8,148 nucleotides of DNA from Actinomycetota bacterium (GTDB taxonomy: Bacteria > Actinomycetota > Actinomycetes > Actinomycetales > Microbacteriaceae), in assembly GCA_009703845.1 (NCBI GenBank), contig WLFI01000027.1:1-8148 (forward strand), given 5' to 3'. Position 1 is the first letter of the stretch, and every line of letters starts with the position of its first letter. A program made the translations under genes and the position numbers. The notes under the pieces are model-generated. The model saw only the letters and a list, made by a program, of their open reading frames with translations, was not told the DNA's origin and searched no databases. This document shows positions 1 through 6,404 of this stretch, one piece after another.

Positions 1-567
1 AAAGACGGTGACATGGATATCGCAAAGATCGACAGCGAATTCTTGGGCATCAACTATTACTCAGACTCGTTCCTGTCGAACCCTGCCGAGAGCGACAAGC
101 CTGCCGAAGACGGCGGTCCGTTCCCGTTCCCGCTGCGCGCTAGCGGTCAAGTTCCTGAGCCGACCACAGACATGGGCTGGCCGATTACACCAGATGGTCT
201 CTACGACCTACTCATGCGCATCGAGCGCGACTGGCCCGAGTTCAAAGAGGTATCAATCACCGAAAACGGTGCCGCCTACCCAGAGGGTATCGACGCCGAT
301 GGTGAAGTTCACGACGAGCGTCGAGTCGAGTACATTCGCGATCACATTGCAGCGGTCATCCGCGCTGCTGAAGATGGCTCAAAGATTCGCTCGTACTTCG
401 GTTGGTCGTTCATGGACAACTTCGAGTGGGCCGAAGGTTATGCCAAGCGTTTCGGACTTGTTCACGTCGACTTTGATACCCAGGTGCGCACACCGAAAGA
501 CAGCGCCAAGGCATACGCCGCTATTATTGCTAGTAACGGAGCGGTGCTCGCTTCGGTCGGGCGCTAA
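1..567 (+). CDS. GH1 family beta-glucosidase-type glycosidase, C-terminal part
   Basis: This is the last 188 codons of a glycoside hydrolase family 1 enzyme; the gene enters from the left, so the start is not visible. GH1 enzymes are retaining glycosidases that hydrolyse beta-glucosides such as cellobiose, usually in the cytoplasm when no signal peptide is present. The sequence shows GINYYSD near codons 17-23, the catalytic nucleophile motif ITENG (Glu at codon 88, bases 262-264), and the sugar-binding stretch GWSFMDNFEW near codons 134-143, whose Glu-Trp pair contacts the glycone in family members. The ending FGLVHVDF followed by PKDSAKAY is also typical of GH1. The upstream half, with the acid/base Glu of the NEP motif, lies outside the window, so activity cannot be judged. 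A LacI-type regulator follows 43 bp later with no terminator between, suggesting co-transcription. The exact substrate (glucoside or galactoside) cannot be read from this part. Confidence 0.95.
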   Translation, partial: KDGDMDIAKIDSEFLGINYYSDSFLSNPAESDKPAEDGGPFPFPLRASGQVPEPTTDMGWPITPDGLYDLLMRIERDWPEFKEVSITENGAAYPEGIDADGEVHDERRVEYIRDHIAAVIRAAEDGSKIRSYFGWSFMDNFEWAEGYAKRFGLVHVDFDTQVRTPKDSAKAYAAIIASNGAVLASVGR

Positions 568-610
568 TTCAAGCACCCACAGCTACAACCAATAAGGCAA
601 GGTAAAGACG

Positions 611-1621
611 ATGGCATCAAAGAGCGCTCCTAGAGCGACTTATGCCGAAATCGCCAAAACTGCTGGAGTCTCTGAGGCAACCGTTTCGCGCGTGCTCAAC
701 GGTGACGAAAACGTTCACCCCGATCGCACCAAGGCAGTCAACGCGGCCGTCAAAAAGCTTGGCTACAAAAAACACCGCGCGGCTTCTGCCCTAGCATCTG
801 GACGAACCGGACTCATCGCCGTGGTGATCGACGACGACCTCTCGATCTTCGCCGACCCTTTCTGGGCCACCGTTACCTCGGGTATCAGCCGCGTTCTTAT
901 GGAGAACGAACTGCAAACCCTGCTCATGGTTACCCCGCTCGAATCGGTCGATGGCCCCGTTGCCCACTACCTAATGGGTGGCGAGGTCGATGGCGCGATC
1001 TTCTTCCAACTTCACAAGGATGCGCTGATTAAGCGCCTGCGCAAGCAGAATCTGCCGATCGTGATCACCGGTACTCCGCACTCGCGTAGCGACTTTCCTT
1101 TCGTCGACACCGACTCGTTTGGCGGCGCGCACGCGGCGACCAAACACCTTTTTTCACGCGGATGCAGGCAAGTAGGCATCATCACGGGTGACATCGACAC
1201 CACCGCGGGTGCCGCTCGCCTCGACGGCTACAACCAGGCCTACCGCGAATCTGGCCACGTGCCATCGAAAAAGCTAATCGCCTCAGGTGACTGGTCAATG
1301 GAAAGCGGCCGCGCCGCCATGGCCCGCCTGCTTGAAAAGGCTGAAGGAATCGACGGCGTTTTCGCATCGAACGACCTGATGGCCGTTGGTGCCATGGCTG
1401 CCATCGAAGAAGCCGGCCTGCGGGTTCCTGAAGACATCAAAATCATCGGCTTCGACGACTCGGTGGTTGCCCAAACCGCGCGACCAGCACTAACCAGCGT
1501 GCGTCAAGACATCGTGGCTCTCGGTGAGGCTGCCGCCGAATTGATGATCGCGCAGTTGCGTGGCGAAGAAGTTCAGCCGCGCATCCTCAAGAGCGAGCTG
1601 GTTATTCGCGAAACCACCTAG
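611..1621 (+). CDS. LacI/GalR-family transcriptional regulator
   Basis: A 336-residue regulator, the normal family length. Residues 10-31 form the LacI helix-turn-helix (TYAEIAKTAGVSEATVSRVL, then NG), and the hinge region lies at about residues 56-67 (ASALASGRTG). The rest is a periplasmic-binding-protein-like sugar-sensing and dimerisation domain with the usual landmarks: a D-rich segment near residue 167, ARLDGY near 202-207, ASND at 252-255 and GFDDS at 280-284, then the RPALTSVRQD segment. Such proteins bind palindromic operators as dimers in the cytoplasm and release or bind DNA when a sugar is sensed. The ATG at 611 is preceded by a purine-rich stretch (AAGGCAAGG, about 594-602). It follows the GH1 gene by 43 bp, so it probably controls beta-glucoside use. 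Operator-like sequences just downstream suggest it may also act on the next genes. The effector sugar is unknown. Confidence 0.95.
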   Translation: MASKSAPRATYAEIAKTAGVSEATVSRVLNGDENVHPDRTKAVNAAVKKLGYKKHRAASALASGRTGLIAVVIDDDLSIFADPFWATVTSGISRVLMENELQTLLMVTPLESVDGPVAHYLMGGEVDGAIFFQLHKDALIKRLRKQNLPIVITGTPHSRSDFPFVDTDSFGGAHAATKHLFSRGCRQVGIITGDIDTTAGAARLDGYNQAYRESGHVPSKKLIASGDWSMESGRAAMARLLEKAEGIDGVFASNDLMAVGAMAAIEEAGLRVPEDIKIIGFDDSVVAQTARPALTSVRQDIVALGEAAAELMIAQLRGEEVQPRILKSELVIRETT

Positions 1622-1724
1622 GCGCCAGAGCGAAACTGCTCTTGTCGTGCCCAAAAACCAGCGTCGGGCTCACACGAAACTCGTAATAAATAAGCGATAA
1701 CGATTGCGCGAAACCGCTTTCACG
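1607..1724 (+). promoter_or_regulatory. Cluster of four CGAAAC repeats, candidate regulator-binding region
   Basis: The hexamer CGAAAC starts at 1609, 1631, 1675 and 1709 on the same strand. The first copy lies in the last codons of the LacI-type gene; the other three are in the gap. The copies at 1630-1644 and 1708-1722 match at about 11 of 15 positions, and the copy at 1675 sits in a small palindrome (ACGA, three bases, TCGT, 1674-1684). This density is unexpected by chance, and the element is plausibly a binding site for the adjacent LacI-type regulator. No binding evidence exists here, and the copy inside the gene may be coincidental. Confidence 0.4.
1707..1724 (+). promoter_or_regulatory. 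LacI-type operator candidate
   Basis: The sequence CGCGAAACCGCTTTCACG is an imperfect palindrome with a central CG. The GAAA and TTTC arms (1710-1713 and 1718-1721) match perfectly and the outer CG pairs (1707-1708 and 1723-1724) also match. This is the classic shape of LacI/GalR operators. It overlaps the presumed -35 of the promoter at 1718-1746, so a bound protein would be expected to block RNA polymerase. The nearest regulator gene, ending 86 bp upstream, is the obvious candidate partner; that link is inference. Confidence 0.5.
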
Positions 1725-1746
1725 AAAAGGCTTAACAACTTATACT
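1718..1746 (+). promoter_or_regulatory. Predicted promoter of the secreted-protein pair
   Basis: A strong -10-like hexamer TATACT lies at 1741-1746. The hexamer 17 bases upstream, TTTCAC at 1718-1723, is only a fair -35 match. Transcription would start near 1753 and give a leader of about 60 bases before the GTG at 1812. The 5' AT-rich stretch (about 1680-1705) fits a promoter-proximal region. Confidence 0.45.
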
Positions 1747-1753
1747 TTCTACA

Positions 1754-1771
1754 AACGCGTGTGCGCGCGTT
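1754..1771 (+). other. Hairpin at the 5' end of the predicted leader RNA
   Basis: AACGCG (1754-1759) pairs with CGCGTT (1766-1771) around a six-base loop, giving a six-bp stem at the very start of the predicted transcript. A run of five T follows at 1779-1783, about seven bases beyond the stem, so it is not a normal terminator. It could protect the 5' end of an abundant mRNA or have no function. Confidence 0.3.
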
Positions 1772-1799
1772 GCCGAGATTTTTCTTGTTGGACACTTCC

Positions 1800-1806
1800 G
1801 AAAGGA
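1800..1806 (+). promoter_or_regulatory. Ribosome binding site that fixes the start at GTG 1812
   Basis: GAAAGGA is placed five bases before the GTG at 1812. The in-frame ATG at 1806 overlaps this site and so is an unlikely start, and starts further upstream lie before or within the predicted promoter. Confidence 0.6.
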
Positions 1807-1811
1807 TGCCC

Positions 1812-3833
1812 GTGCGCACAGTCATTCGCCGCATCGCCGCAGCCATTGCTGCTTCATCACTCCTGCTCGTTGGCCTGGTCGCCACCACTCCAGCCTCGGC
1901 TGCCGTGACCTGGGTCAGCGGCCTCAGCTGGACTAACTTGCGAGTGTTGCAAGAAGACGGCGTGTTCGAAAAATACCGTCGCGAGTTCGACGTGAACTCT
2001 GTGCTGCAGACGCAGAGCGATTCACAGCACAGCACCGCGTGGGTGCGCACCGACCGCCAGTCGGTTACCGTGCGCTACGTCGGCGGAGCATCCAACGCTA
2101 ATAAGTCGGTTCAGTTCTTGCCGGGCGGCGACATCGAGTTCACCGACTCGATCGCGGGCGACGACAACATCGCCCTAACCGACGCTCAAGGCAACGCTTC
2201 AATCACCTTGACCCTGACCAACCCGGCACAGGCCGAAGACAACCTATACGTTGGTCTTCGCGCCGGCACCGCCGAAGAAGACCCAACCGTAGGAAACATG
2301 GTTCTGCTCTGGCAAGAGCCTGGCTTCTACCCGATCATCAAGCTTCGCGGAACCTGGACCGGCCCGCAGTCGGTCTGTGGCATCAACCCTCACGAGTGTG
2401 TTGACAGCGACCTAGACGAAAAGACCTGGGCGTGGTCGGTGTTCAAGCGCGACTGGCTGCCTGAGTATGCACAGGTGTTCGTCAAGTCCTATAAAGCCGG
2501 CTCGACCATCTATGTGAAATACAGTGTTACCGACATTTGGGGCACTCCGCTGGTTGGCAAGTCGATCACCCTTCCAGCCGACCCGAACTGCAAAATTTGC
2601 AAGTGGGGCTCGTTCAAAGGCACAAAGCTAACCGACGCTAACGGCAACGTTTCGTTCAGCCTGCCAAACAAGAACAACGTAAAAGAAGTTGGGGCGTTCA
2701 CCTCGGTGAACTCTGACACCAAAGAGAAGCAGCGCGGCTTTGTGTCGTTCAACCTTTGGCCAACCTCTAACGAGCTTGACGAATCGGCCGACATGTTCTG
2801 GCCTCAGATCGTCACCGACATCAACATCAAGGCAACCGCCTCTAAGTTGAACATCGTCAGCCGTGGCGGCATCACCGCCGACGCTGGTGGCAACGTCGTG
2901 GTCGGTGCTGGCACCCCGGAGATGGCAGTCAACCCGCCACTCGCGCTAGACACCAAGGGCCTAGGTCTCGGTGACACCAACGTGGTGAACCTCACCATCA
3001 CCTACCTAAAGAACTCGATTCCGAACGTGCTCTATGCGCCAGACGTCAAGGTGGTTGCCTCGAACGGCGGCCGCATCGGTCTGGTAACCAACAGCAAGGC
3101 AGCTGCAACCTTCGCAGACGTTTCGCAGATGGAAAGCAGCCTCACCTTCGGCTACACCTACCCACAGCGACTCGTATTCGCCTGCACCAAGCCGGGCAGC
3201 ACCATCTTTACCATCTACACCGGCACCACCAAGAAGACTCACGAGATGGAGTGCGTCTCGAGTGGCAAAGCGGATGCTCGCGCAGTCGTCGCCGTGGCTA
3301 ACGGGCAAATCGGCGTTCCGTCGACCGCAGCCAACGTTCAGTTCAAGGTGACCGACCGGTTCGGCAACGGCATCGCCGGAGTCGACCTAGACGTCACCTC
3401 GACCGGTAACGGCTCGATCGCGACCCCAACCGTGCGCGTCACCTCGAACGCGGCCGGCCTGGTCACCGTTCCGGCTAGCGCAACCGCAGCCGGAGCTCAA
3501 ACCCTAACCGCAACCGTGGTCGACACCGCCGGCACCCAGTTCGCAGACGCTGCTAACGCTGAGTTCAAGATTGCCGCTGGCGTTTCGGTAGCGACATCCG
3601 TGCTCAATTGGGGCACCGCGTCGATCGAGGTAGTTGCCGCAAAGGGCGCTGCCAAGTTCACCAGCCTTAACCTCAAGGGCAAGACCGTAACCGTCACCGA
3701 TGGCAAGAAGAAATACACCTACAAGCCATCGAGCGCTAAGGCGTCGAACACCATCAAGCTTGCCAAGGGTAGCCACAAATTGGTTATCAAGGGCGGCACG
3801 GTTTCGAAGACCGTAACCATCACCGTTCCGTAA
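1812..3833 (+). CDS. Large secreted beta-rich surface protein with Ig-like domain (paralogue 1)
   Basis: A 673-residue exported protein of no family I can name. The GTG start is chosen for its spaced GAAAGGA site and because it gives a clean Sec signal peptide: basic MRTVIRR, a hydrophobic stretch to about residue 24, and ASA cleavage after about residue 30. Then follow module A (about 31-174) and module B (about 175-333), each with an LTDAxGNxS turn (residues 122 and 273); a segment found only in this protein (about 334-490); a Big_1/invasin-type Ig-like domain (about 492-590, with VTDRFGN and later NAAGLVTV); and a lysine-rich beta domain (about 595-673). Six cysteines fall in pairs (Cx6C, Cx2C and a wider pair), fitting disulfides outside the cell. 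There is no LPXTG motif, SLH domain or C-terminal membrane segment. It is probably co-transcribed with its paralogue 43 bp downstream. An adhesin or S-layer-like role is a guess from architecture. Confidence 0.85.
   Translation: MRTVIRRIAAAIAASSLLLVGLVATTPASAAVTWVSGLSWTNLRVLQEDGVFEKYRREFDVNSVLQTQSDSQHSTAWVRTDRQSVTVRYVGGASNANKSVQFLPGGDIEFTDSIAGDDNIALTDAQGNASITLTLTNPAQAEDNLYVGLRAGTAEEDPTVGNMVLLWQEPGFYPIIKLRGTWTGPQSVCGINPHECVDSDLDEKTWAWSVFKRDWLPEYAQVFVKSYKAGSTIYVKYSVTDIWGTPLVGKSITLPADPNCKICKWGSFKGTKLTDANGNVSFSLPNKNNVKEVGAFTSVNSDTKEKQRGFVSFNLWPTSNELDESADMFWPQIVTDINIKATASKLNIVSRGGITADAGGNVVVGAGTPEMAVNPPLALDTKGLGLGDTNVVNLTITYLKNSIPNVLYAPDVKVVASNGGRIGLVTNSKAAATFADVSQMESSLTFGYTYPQRLVFACTKPGSTIFTIYTGTTKKTHEMECVSSGKADARAVVAVANGQIGVPSTAANVQFKVTDRFGNGIAGVDLDVTSTGNGSIATPTVRVTSNAAGLVTVPASATAAGAQTLTATVVDTAGTQFADAANAEFKIAAGVSVATSVLNWGTASIEVVAAKGAAKFTSLNLKGKTVTVTDGKKKYTYKPSSAKASNTIKLAKGSHKLVIKGGTVSKTVTITVP
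1902..2810 (+). repeat. Two diverged copies of an uncharacterised module (paralogue 1)
   Basis: The mature N-terminal part encodes two successive copies of about 145-160 residues, roughly 1902-2333 and 2334-2810. The shared pattern is a short beta strand ending in V(R/K)Y, then an LTDAxGN(A/V)S turn, then an alternating strand and a region rich in N and E. Corresponding points lie 147 to 151 residues apart (83 to 230, 122 to 273). The copies are strongly diverged, so the alignment outside the turn motif is tentative. Confidence 0.45.
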
Positions 3834-3861
3834 CCCGAATTTGATTTCAGAGAACCAACTG

Positions 3862-3868
3862 AAGAGGA
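3862..3868 (+). promoter_or_regulatory. Ribosome binding site for the second secreted protein
   Basis: The purine-rich AAGAGGA ends eight bases before the ATG at 3877. This supports that ATG over the in-frame TTG at 3841, which would put about 12 hydrophilic residues before the signal peptide. Confidence 0.6.
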
Positions 3869-3876
3869 AACCCAAA

Positions 3877-5526
3877 ATGAAGAGAATGTTCGCAGCACTG
3901 GCAGTTTTCGCCATGGCCCTAGCCGGTATCGGCATCGCCGTGTCACCAGCCGCCGCCGCCGAGCCGACCATGGCTACCATTCGCTTGGTCTCGCCGGTAA
4001 TTACCGCGAGCAACGCTTGGGATGGCGCGAAAGACGCCGCCGATTGGGTCACCAAGGACTACTACAAAGACGGTCTTCGCTACTACCGCTACCCAGTTGA
4101 GGCAGGTTCAACCACCAGCCTGACCTACCTGGCCACCGACCAAGACGGCAACCCGATTGCCAACCACGCCATCAAGTTGGCCGTAAACAAGCAGTGGTCT
4201 CTGTCGAACGCCAAAATGCAGGTTGGTGACAAGACCACCGTTGCCGACCCTGGCATGATCATCGACGGAATGACCAACGGCGAGGGCAAGGTCACCTTTG
4301 TGCTCAAGAACAACAACCTCGGCTCTGAGGGCGACGCAATTCCTACCGACCGCAGCAAAATGCCTGCCAACTCGCTCTATTCTCAGGTCGCCCCAAAGAT
4401 CTTTGACACCGAAACCAAGCAGATCATCGACATCGTCGACCTTTCTTATTACAAAAAGGCGGGCGCGGTTGACACCTCACGCAACATCCGCTTGATTGCC
4501 GAGCAAAAAGACCTAACCCTAGATACCACCGATGTTTCGGCCTGGTACAACATCGCCGGCTCACCTGCCTACCTAAAGTGGTTCACCGCAGGTGCAACTA
4601 GCTCGTTGACCTACGTGGTCACCGAGTTCGATGGCGTCACGCCGGTTCCTGCTGGCACCACGGTTTGGCTAAACATCAACCAGACCGTGCCCGAAAAGCG
4701 TTCGAACTGGTTGAAGGCCGATGGTTCGCCACTCGACGCAGCTAAGACCGCTGGGCACGAAGGCGCCGTCAGCGGCGTTACCGATGCAGCCGGCAAGGTG
4801 ACCTTCACTTTGAAGAACACCAACACCCAAGAAGAAGCCGAGAACGTTCGCACCGAGAAAAACAAGTGGAGCTGCCCAACCCGCGGTTGCGCCTGGAACT
4901 CAGATGTTGCCAACGAGCTAGCTACCGGCTTCTACCCAACACTTGGCGGTGCCGTGCTCGAGAAGTATGACCGCGTTTGGGGTCACTTGGTTCAAATGGG
5001 AGCCCCTGAGGTTTCTGCCGCCAAGCTAACCGACACCGCAACCATCAACGCGCCAAAGACCGTGAACTTCACCATCAAGAACGCCATCGGCGAAGTTGTG
5101 CCTGGCGCAGTGGTTCAGTTCAGCACCAACTCGAAGGGCACTCTGGCTTCAACCAGCGCCGTGGCCGACGCAGCTGGCAAGGTTTCGGTAGCAGCATCCG
5201 CCACCGCACCTGGCGTGCAGAACGTTGTGGTTGCCTATGTTGACGGTCGCGGCATTGCCGGTACCGCAATCACCGCAATCACCTGGAGCGAGCCAAAGCC
5301 GGTCTTGTCGGTTTCGGTAGCCAAGCGCGTGGTTTCGGTAAAGGCAACCCTTGCCAAGGGCAAGAAGGTAACCATTTATGTCAACGGCAAGAGCGTTTTG
5401 GTGAAGACCCCAACCTCTTACTCGGCGACCACCTACAAGTACACCGCGCCTAAGGCCGGCAAGTACACCGTTAAGATCACCGTTGTTGGCGGCACTACCG
5501 TCACCAAGGTTTACACGATCAAGTAG
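3877..5526 (+). CDS. Secreted beta-rich surface protein with tandem modules (paralogue 2)
   Basis: A 549-residue exported protein, apparently a paralogue of the gene just upstream. It starts with a Sec signal peptide: MKRMF, a hydrophobic run, and SPAAAA with cleavage after about residue 28. Two clear copies of one module follow, starting at IRLV (residue 35) and IRLI (residue 204), exactly 169 residues apart; the KVTF turn motifs at about 132 and 301 show the same spacing. Each has an SLTY(L/V)xT segment and a (D/E)GKVTFxLKN or AGKVTFTLKN strand. A Big_1-like domain comes next (about 385-470, with VADAAGKVSV), then a lysine-rich beta C-terminal domain (about 480-549). The only cysteines form a CPTRGC pair in the second module. 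No wall-sorting motif or membrane anchor is present. The 43-bp gap to the previous gene has no terminator, and the strong hairpin downstream ends the unit. Function is unknown; a surface, S-layer-like or adhesive role is inferred. Confidence 0.87.
   Translation: MKRMFAALAVFAMALAGIGIAVSPAAAAEPTMATIRLVSPVITASNAWDGAKDAADWVTKDYYKDGLRYYRYPVEAGSTTSLTYLATDQDGNPIANHAIKLAVNKQWSLSNAKMQVGDKTTVADPGMIIDGMTNGEGKVTFVLKNNNLGSEGDAIPTDRSKMPANSLYSQVAPKIFDTETKQIIDIVDLSYYKKAGAVDTSRNIRLIAEQKDLTLDTTDVSAWYNIAGSPAYLKWFTAGATSSLTYVVTEFDGVTPVPAGTTVWLNINQTVPEKRSNWLKADGSPLDAAKTAGHEGAVSGVTDAAGKVTFTLKNTNTQEEAENVRTEKNKWSCPTRGCAWNSDVANELATGFYPTLGGAVLEKYDRVWGHLVQMGAPEVSAAKLTDTATINAPKTVNFTIKNAIGEVVPGAVVQFSTNSKGTLASTSAVADAAGKVSVAASATAPGVQNVVVAYVDGRGIAGTAITAITWSEPKPVLSVSVAKRVVSVKATLAKGKKVTIYVNGKSVLVKTPTSYSATTYKYTAPKAGKYTVKITVVGGTTVTKVYTIK
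3979..4992 (+). repeat. Tandem 169-residue protein repeat in paralogue 2
   Basis: Two copies, about 3979-4485 and 4486-4992, encode the same module. Shared landmarks in order are IRL(V/I), an aromatic-rich Y/W stretch, AG(S/A)T(T/S)SLTY, DGxxP, then GKVTF(V/T)LKN(N/T)N, and a tail with a GFYP-like or YSQVAP-like segment. The spacing of 169 residues at both ends shows a real duplication, with small insertions and deletions inside. The nucleotide identity is low enough that this is an old duplication, not a recent unstable repeat. Confidence 0.7.
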
Positions 5527-5541
5527 TTCGCAAGAAAGCAA

Positions 5542-5590
5542 AAATCGGCCGGCTAGGCAACCTCGAGAGGGGTTACCAGCCGGCCGATTT
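5542..5590. terminator. Bidirectional transcription terminator hairpin
   Basis: AAATCGGCCGGCT (5542-5554) is perfectly repeated in inverted form at 5578-5590. The inner part pairs further (GGcAACC with GGTTaCC), and the outer AAGC/GCTT can extend the stem past a small bulge. It sits between convergent genes: the secreted-protein pair ends at 5526 and the HAD gene stops at 5593. On the minus strand the stem is followed by a T-rich tract (TTTTTGCTTTCTT), so it terminates well from the HAD side; on the plus strand the tail is shorter (TTTGCTTAAT). Confidence 0.85.
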
Positions 5591-5592
5591 GC

Positions 5593-6366
5593 TTAATCTA
5601 GAAGGTCAGCGACCGAGTTCAGAATCTCGGTTGGTCTAAACGGGTATTTCGAAATCTCGTTGTCGTCGGCGATACCGGTTAGCACCAGCACGGTGTGTAG
5701 GCCAGCTTCGATGCCGGCAACCACGTCGGTATCCATGCGGTCACCGATCATGCCGGTCGACTCTGAGTGCGCCGAGATCTTGTTCATCGCCGAGCGGAAC
5801 ATCATCGGGTTTGGCTTGCCCACAATGTACGGCTCGCGTCCGGTGGCCTTAGTGATCAGTGCAGCCACAGAGCCGGTAGCTGGCAGCACACCGTCGGCCG
5901 ATGGGCCGGTGGCGTCTGGGTTGGTGGCGATAAATCGCGCGCCGTTGATGATTAGGCGAATCGCCTTAGTCAGGCTGTCAAAGTTGAAGTTGCGGGTCTC
6001 ACCCAGCACAACGTAGTCGGGGTTCTGGTCGGTCTGCACATAGCCAATCTCGTGCAGAGCGGTGGTCATGCCGGCCTCACCGAGAACATAGGCAGAGCCA
6101 AAAGGCTTTTGCTTGTTCAAGAATGCGGCGGTGGCTAGGGCCGATGTCCAGATGCGGTCTTCGGGAATGTCTAGGCCGGTGGCACGCAGGCGGGCCGATA
6201 GGTCGCGCGGGGTATAGATTGAGTTGTTCGTGAGCACCAGAAACGGTGTCTCAGTGTCTTGCCACTGCTTTATGAGTTGAGCTGCGCCTGGAAGGGCTTG
6301 ACCCTCGTGTACCAGCACACCATCCATGTCGGTGAGCCAAGATTTGATTTTGCTGCGATCTGCCAT
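5593..6366 (-). CDS. NagD-type HAD-IIA family phosphatase
   Basis: A 257-residue haloacid dehalogenase superfamily enzyme, the usual size of NagD-like proteins, which remove phosphate from small phosphorylated metabolites in the cytoplasm. All four HAD motifs are visible: DMDGVL with nucleophile Asp13 and Asp15; LTNNS at 45-49; GKPNP with Lys184; and GDRMDTDV with Asp209 and Asp214 that bind magnesium. The family-typical C2 cap lies between motifs II and III (about residues 60-180). It runs opposite to its neighbours: divergent from the SpoU-type methyltransferase across 38 bp and convergent with the secreted-protein pair. No Shine-Dalgarno sequence is seen before the ATG; a -10-like TAGCCT lies six bases upstream, so the transcript may be leaderless. 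The true substrate cannot be told from sequence; NagD proteins vary (nucleotides, sugar phosphates). Confidence 0.95.
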   Translation of the reverse strand: MADRSKIKSWLTDMDGVLVHEGQALPGAAQLIKQWQDTETPFLVLTNNSIYTPRDLSARLRATGLDIPEDRIWTSALATAAFLNKQKPFGSAYVLGEAGMTTALHEIGYVQTDQNPDYVVLGETRNFNFDSLTKAIRLIINGARFIATNPDATGPSADGVLPATGSVAALITKATGREPYIVGKPNPMMFRSAMNKISAHSESTGMIGDRMDTDVVAGIEAGLHTVLVLTGIADDNEISKYPFRPTEILNSVADLLD

Positions 6367-6404
6367 GGGTCAAGGCTACCAAACGCCTTGGTTAGGCTTA
6401 TCGG
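6367..6404. promoter_or_regulatory. 38-bp divergent promoter region with mirrored -10 boxes
   Basis: The gap between the two divergent start codons holds two -10-like hexamers: TAGCCT on the minus strand (+ coordinates 6373-6378) and TAGGCT on the plus strand (6393-6398). Each lies exactly six bases from its gene's start codon, which fits leaderless transcription from both. Between them is an inverted repeat, CAAGGC (6371-6376) and GCCTTG (6385-6390). No convincing -35 is seen for either. The inverted repeat could be an operator or simply part of the symmetry. Confidence 0.45.

Noticed and set aside
8..595. Second open frame of 195 codons over the GH1 gene
   Set aside because: The overlapping frame starting at base 1 contains ITENG and GWSFMDNFEW, so it is the real gene; this one has no recognisable features.
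1627..1642. Inverted repeat AGAGC/GCTCT just after the LacI-type gene as a terminator
   Set aside because: The stem is only five bp and no T-run follows, so it is not supported as a terminator.
1704..1811. Longer start (TTG at 1704) for the first secreted protein
   Set aside because: It would put 36 extra residues in front of an obvious signal peptide and would overlap the predicted operator and promoter; GAAAGGA sits correctly before GTG 1812.
3504..4055. Long minus-strand open frame of 183 codons opposite the two secreted-protein genes
   Set aside because: It overlaps two well-supported genes on the plus strand, including a signal peptide and a ribosome site, and its translation has no recognisable domain; it is a shadow of biased codon use.
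1812..5526. Sortase-anchored or SLH-type surface proteins
   Set aside because: No LPXTG motif, C-terminal hydrophobic tail or SLH domain is visible in either protein.
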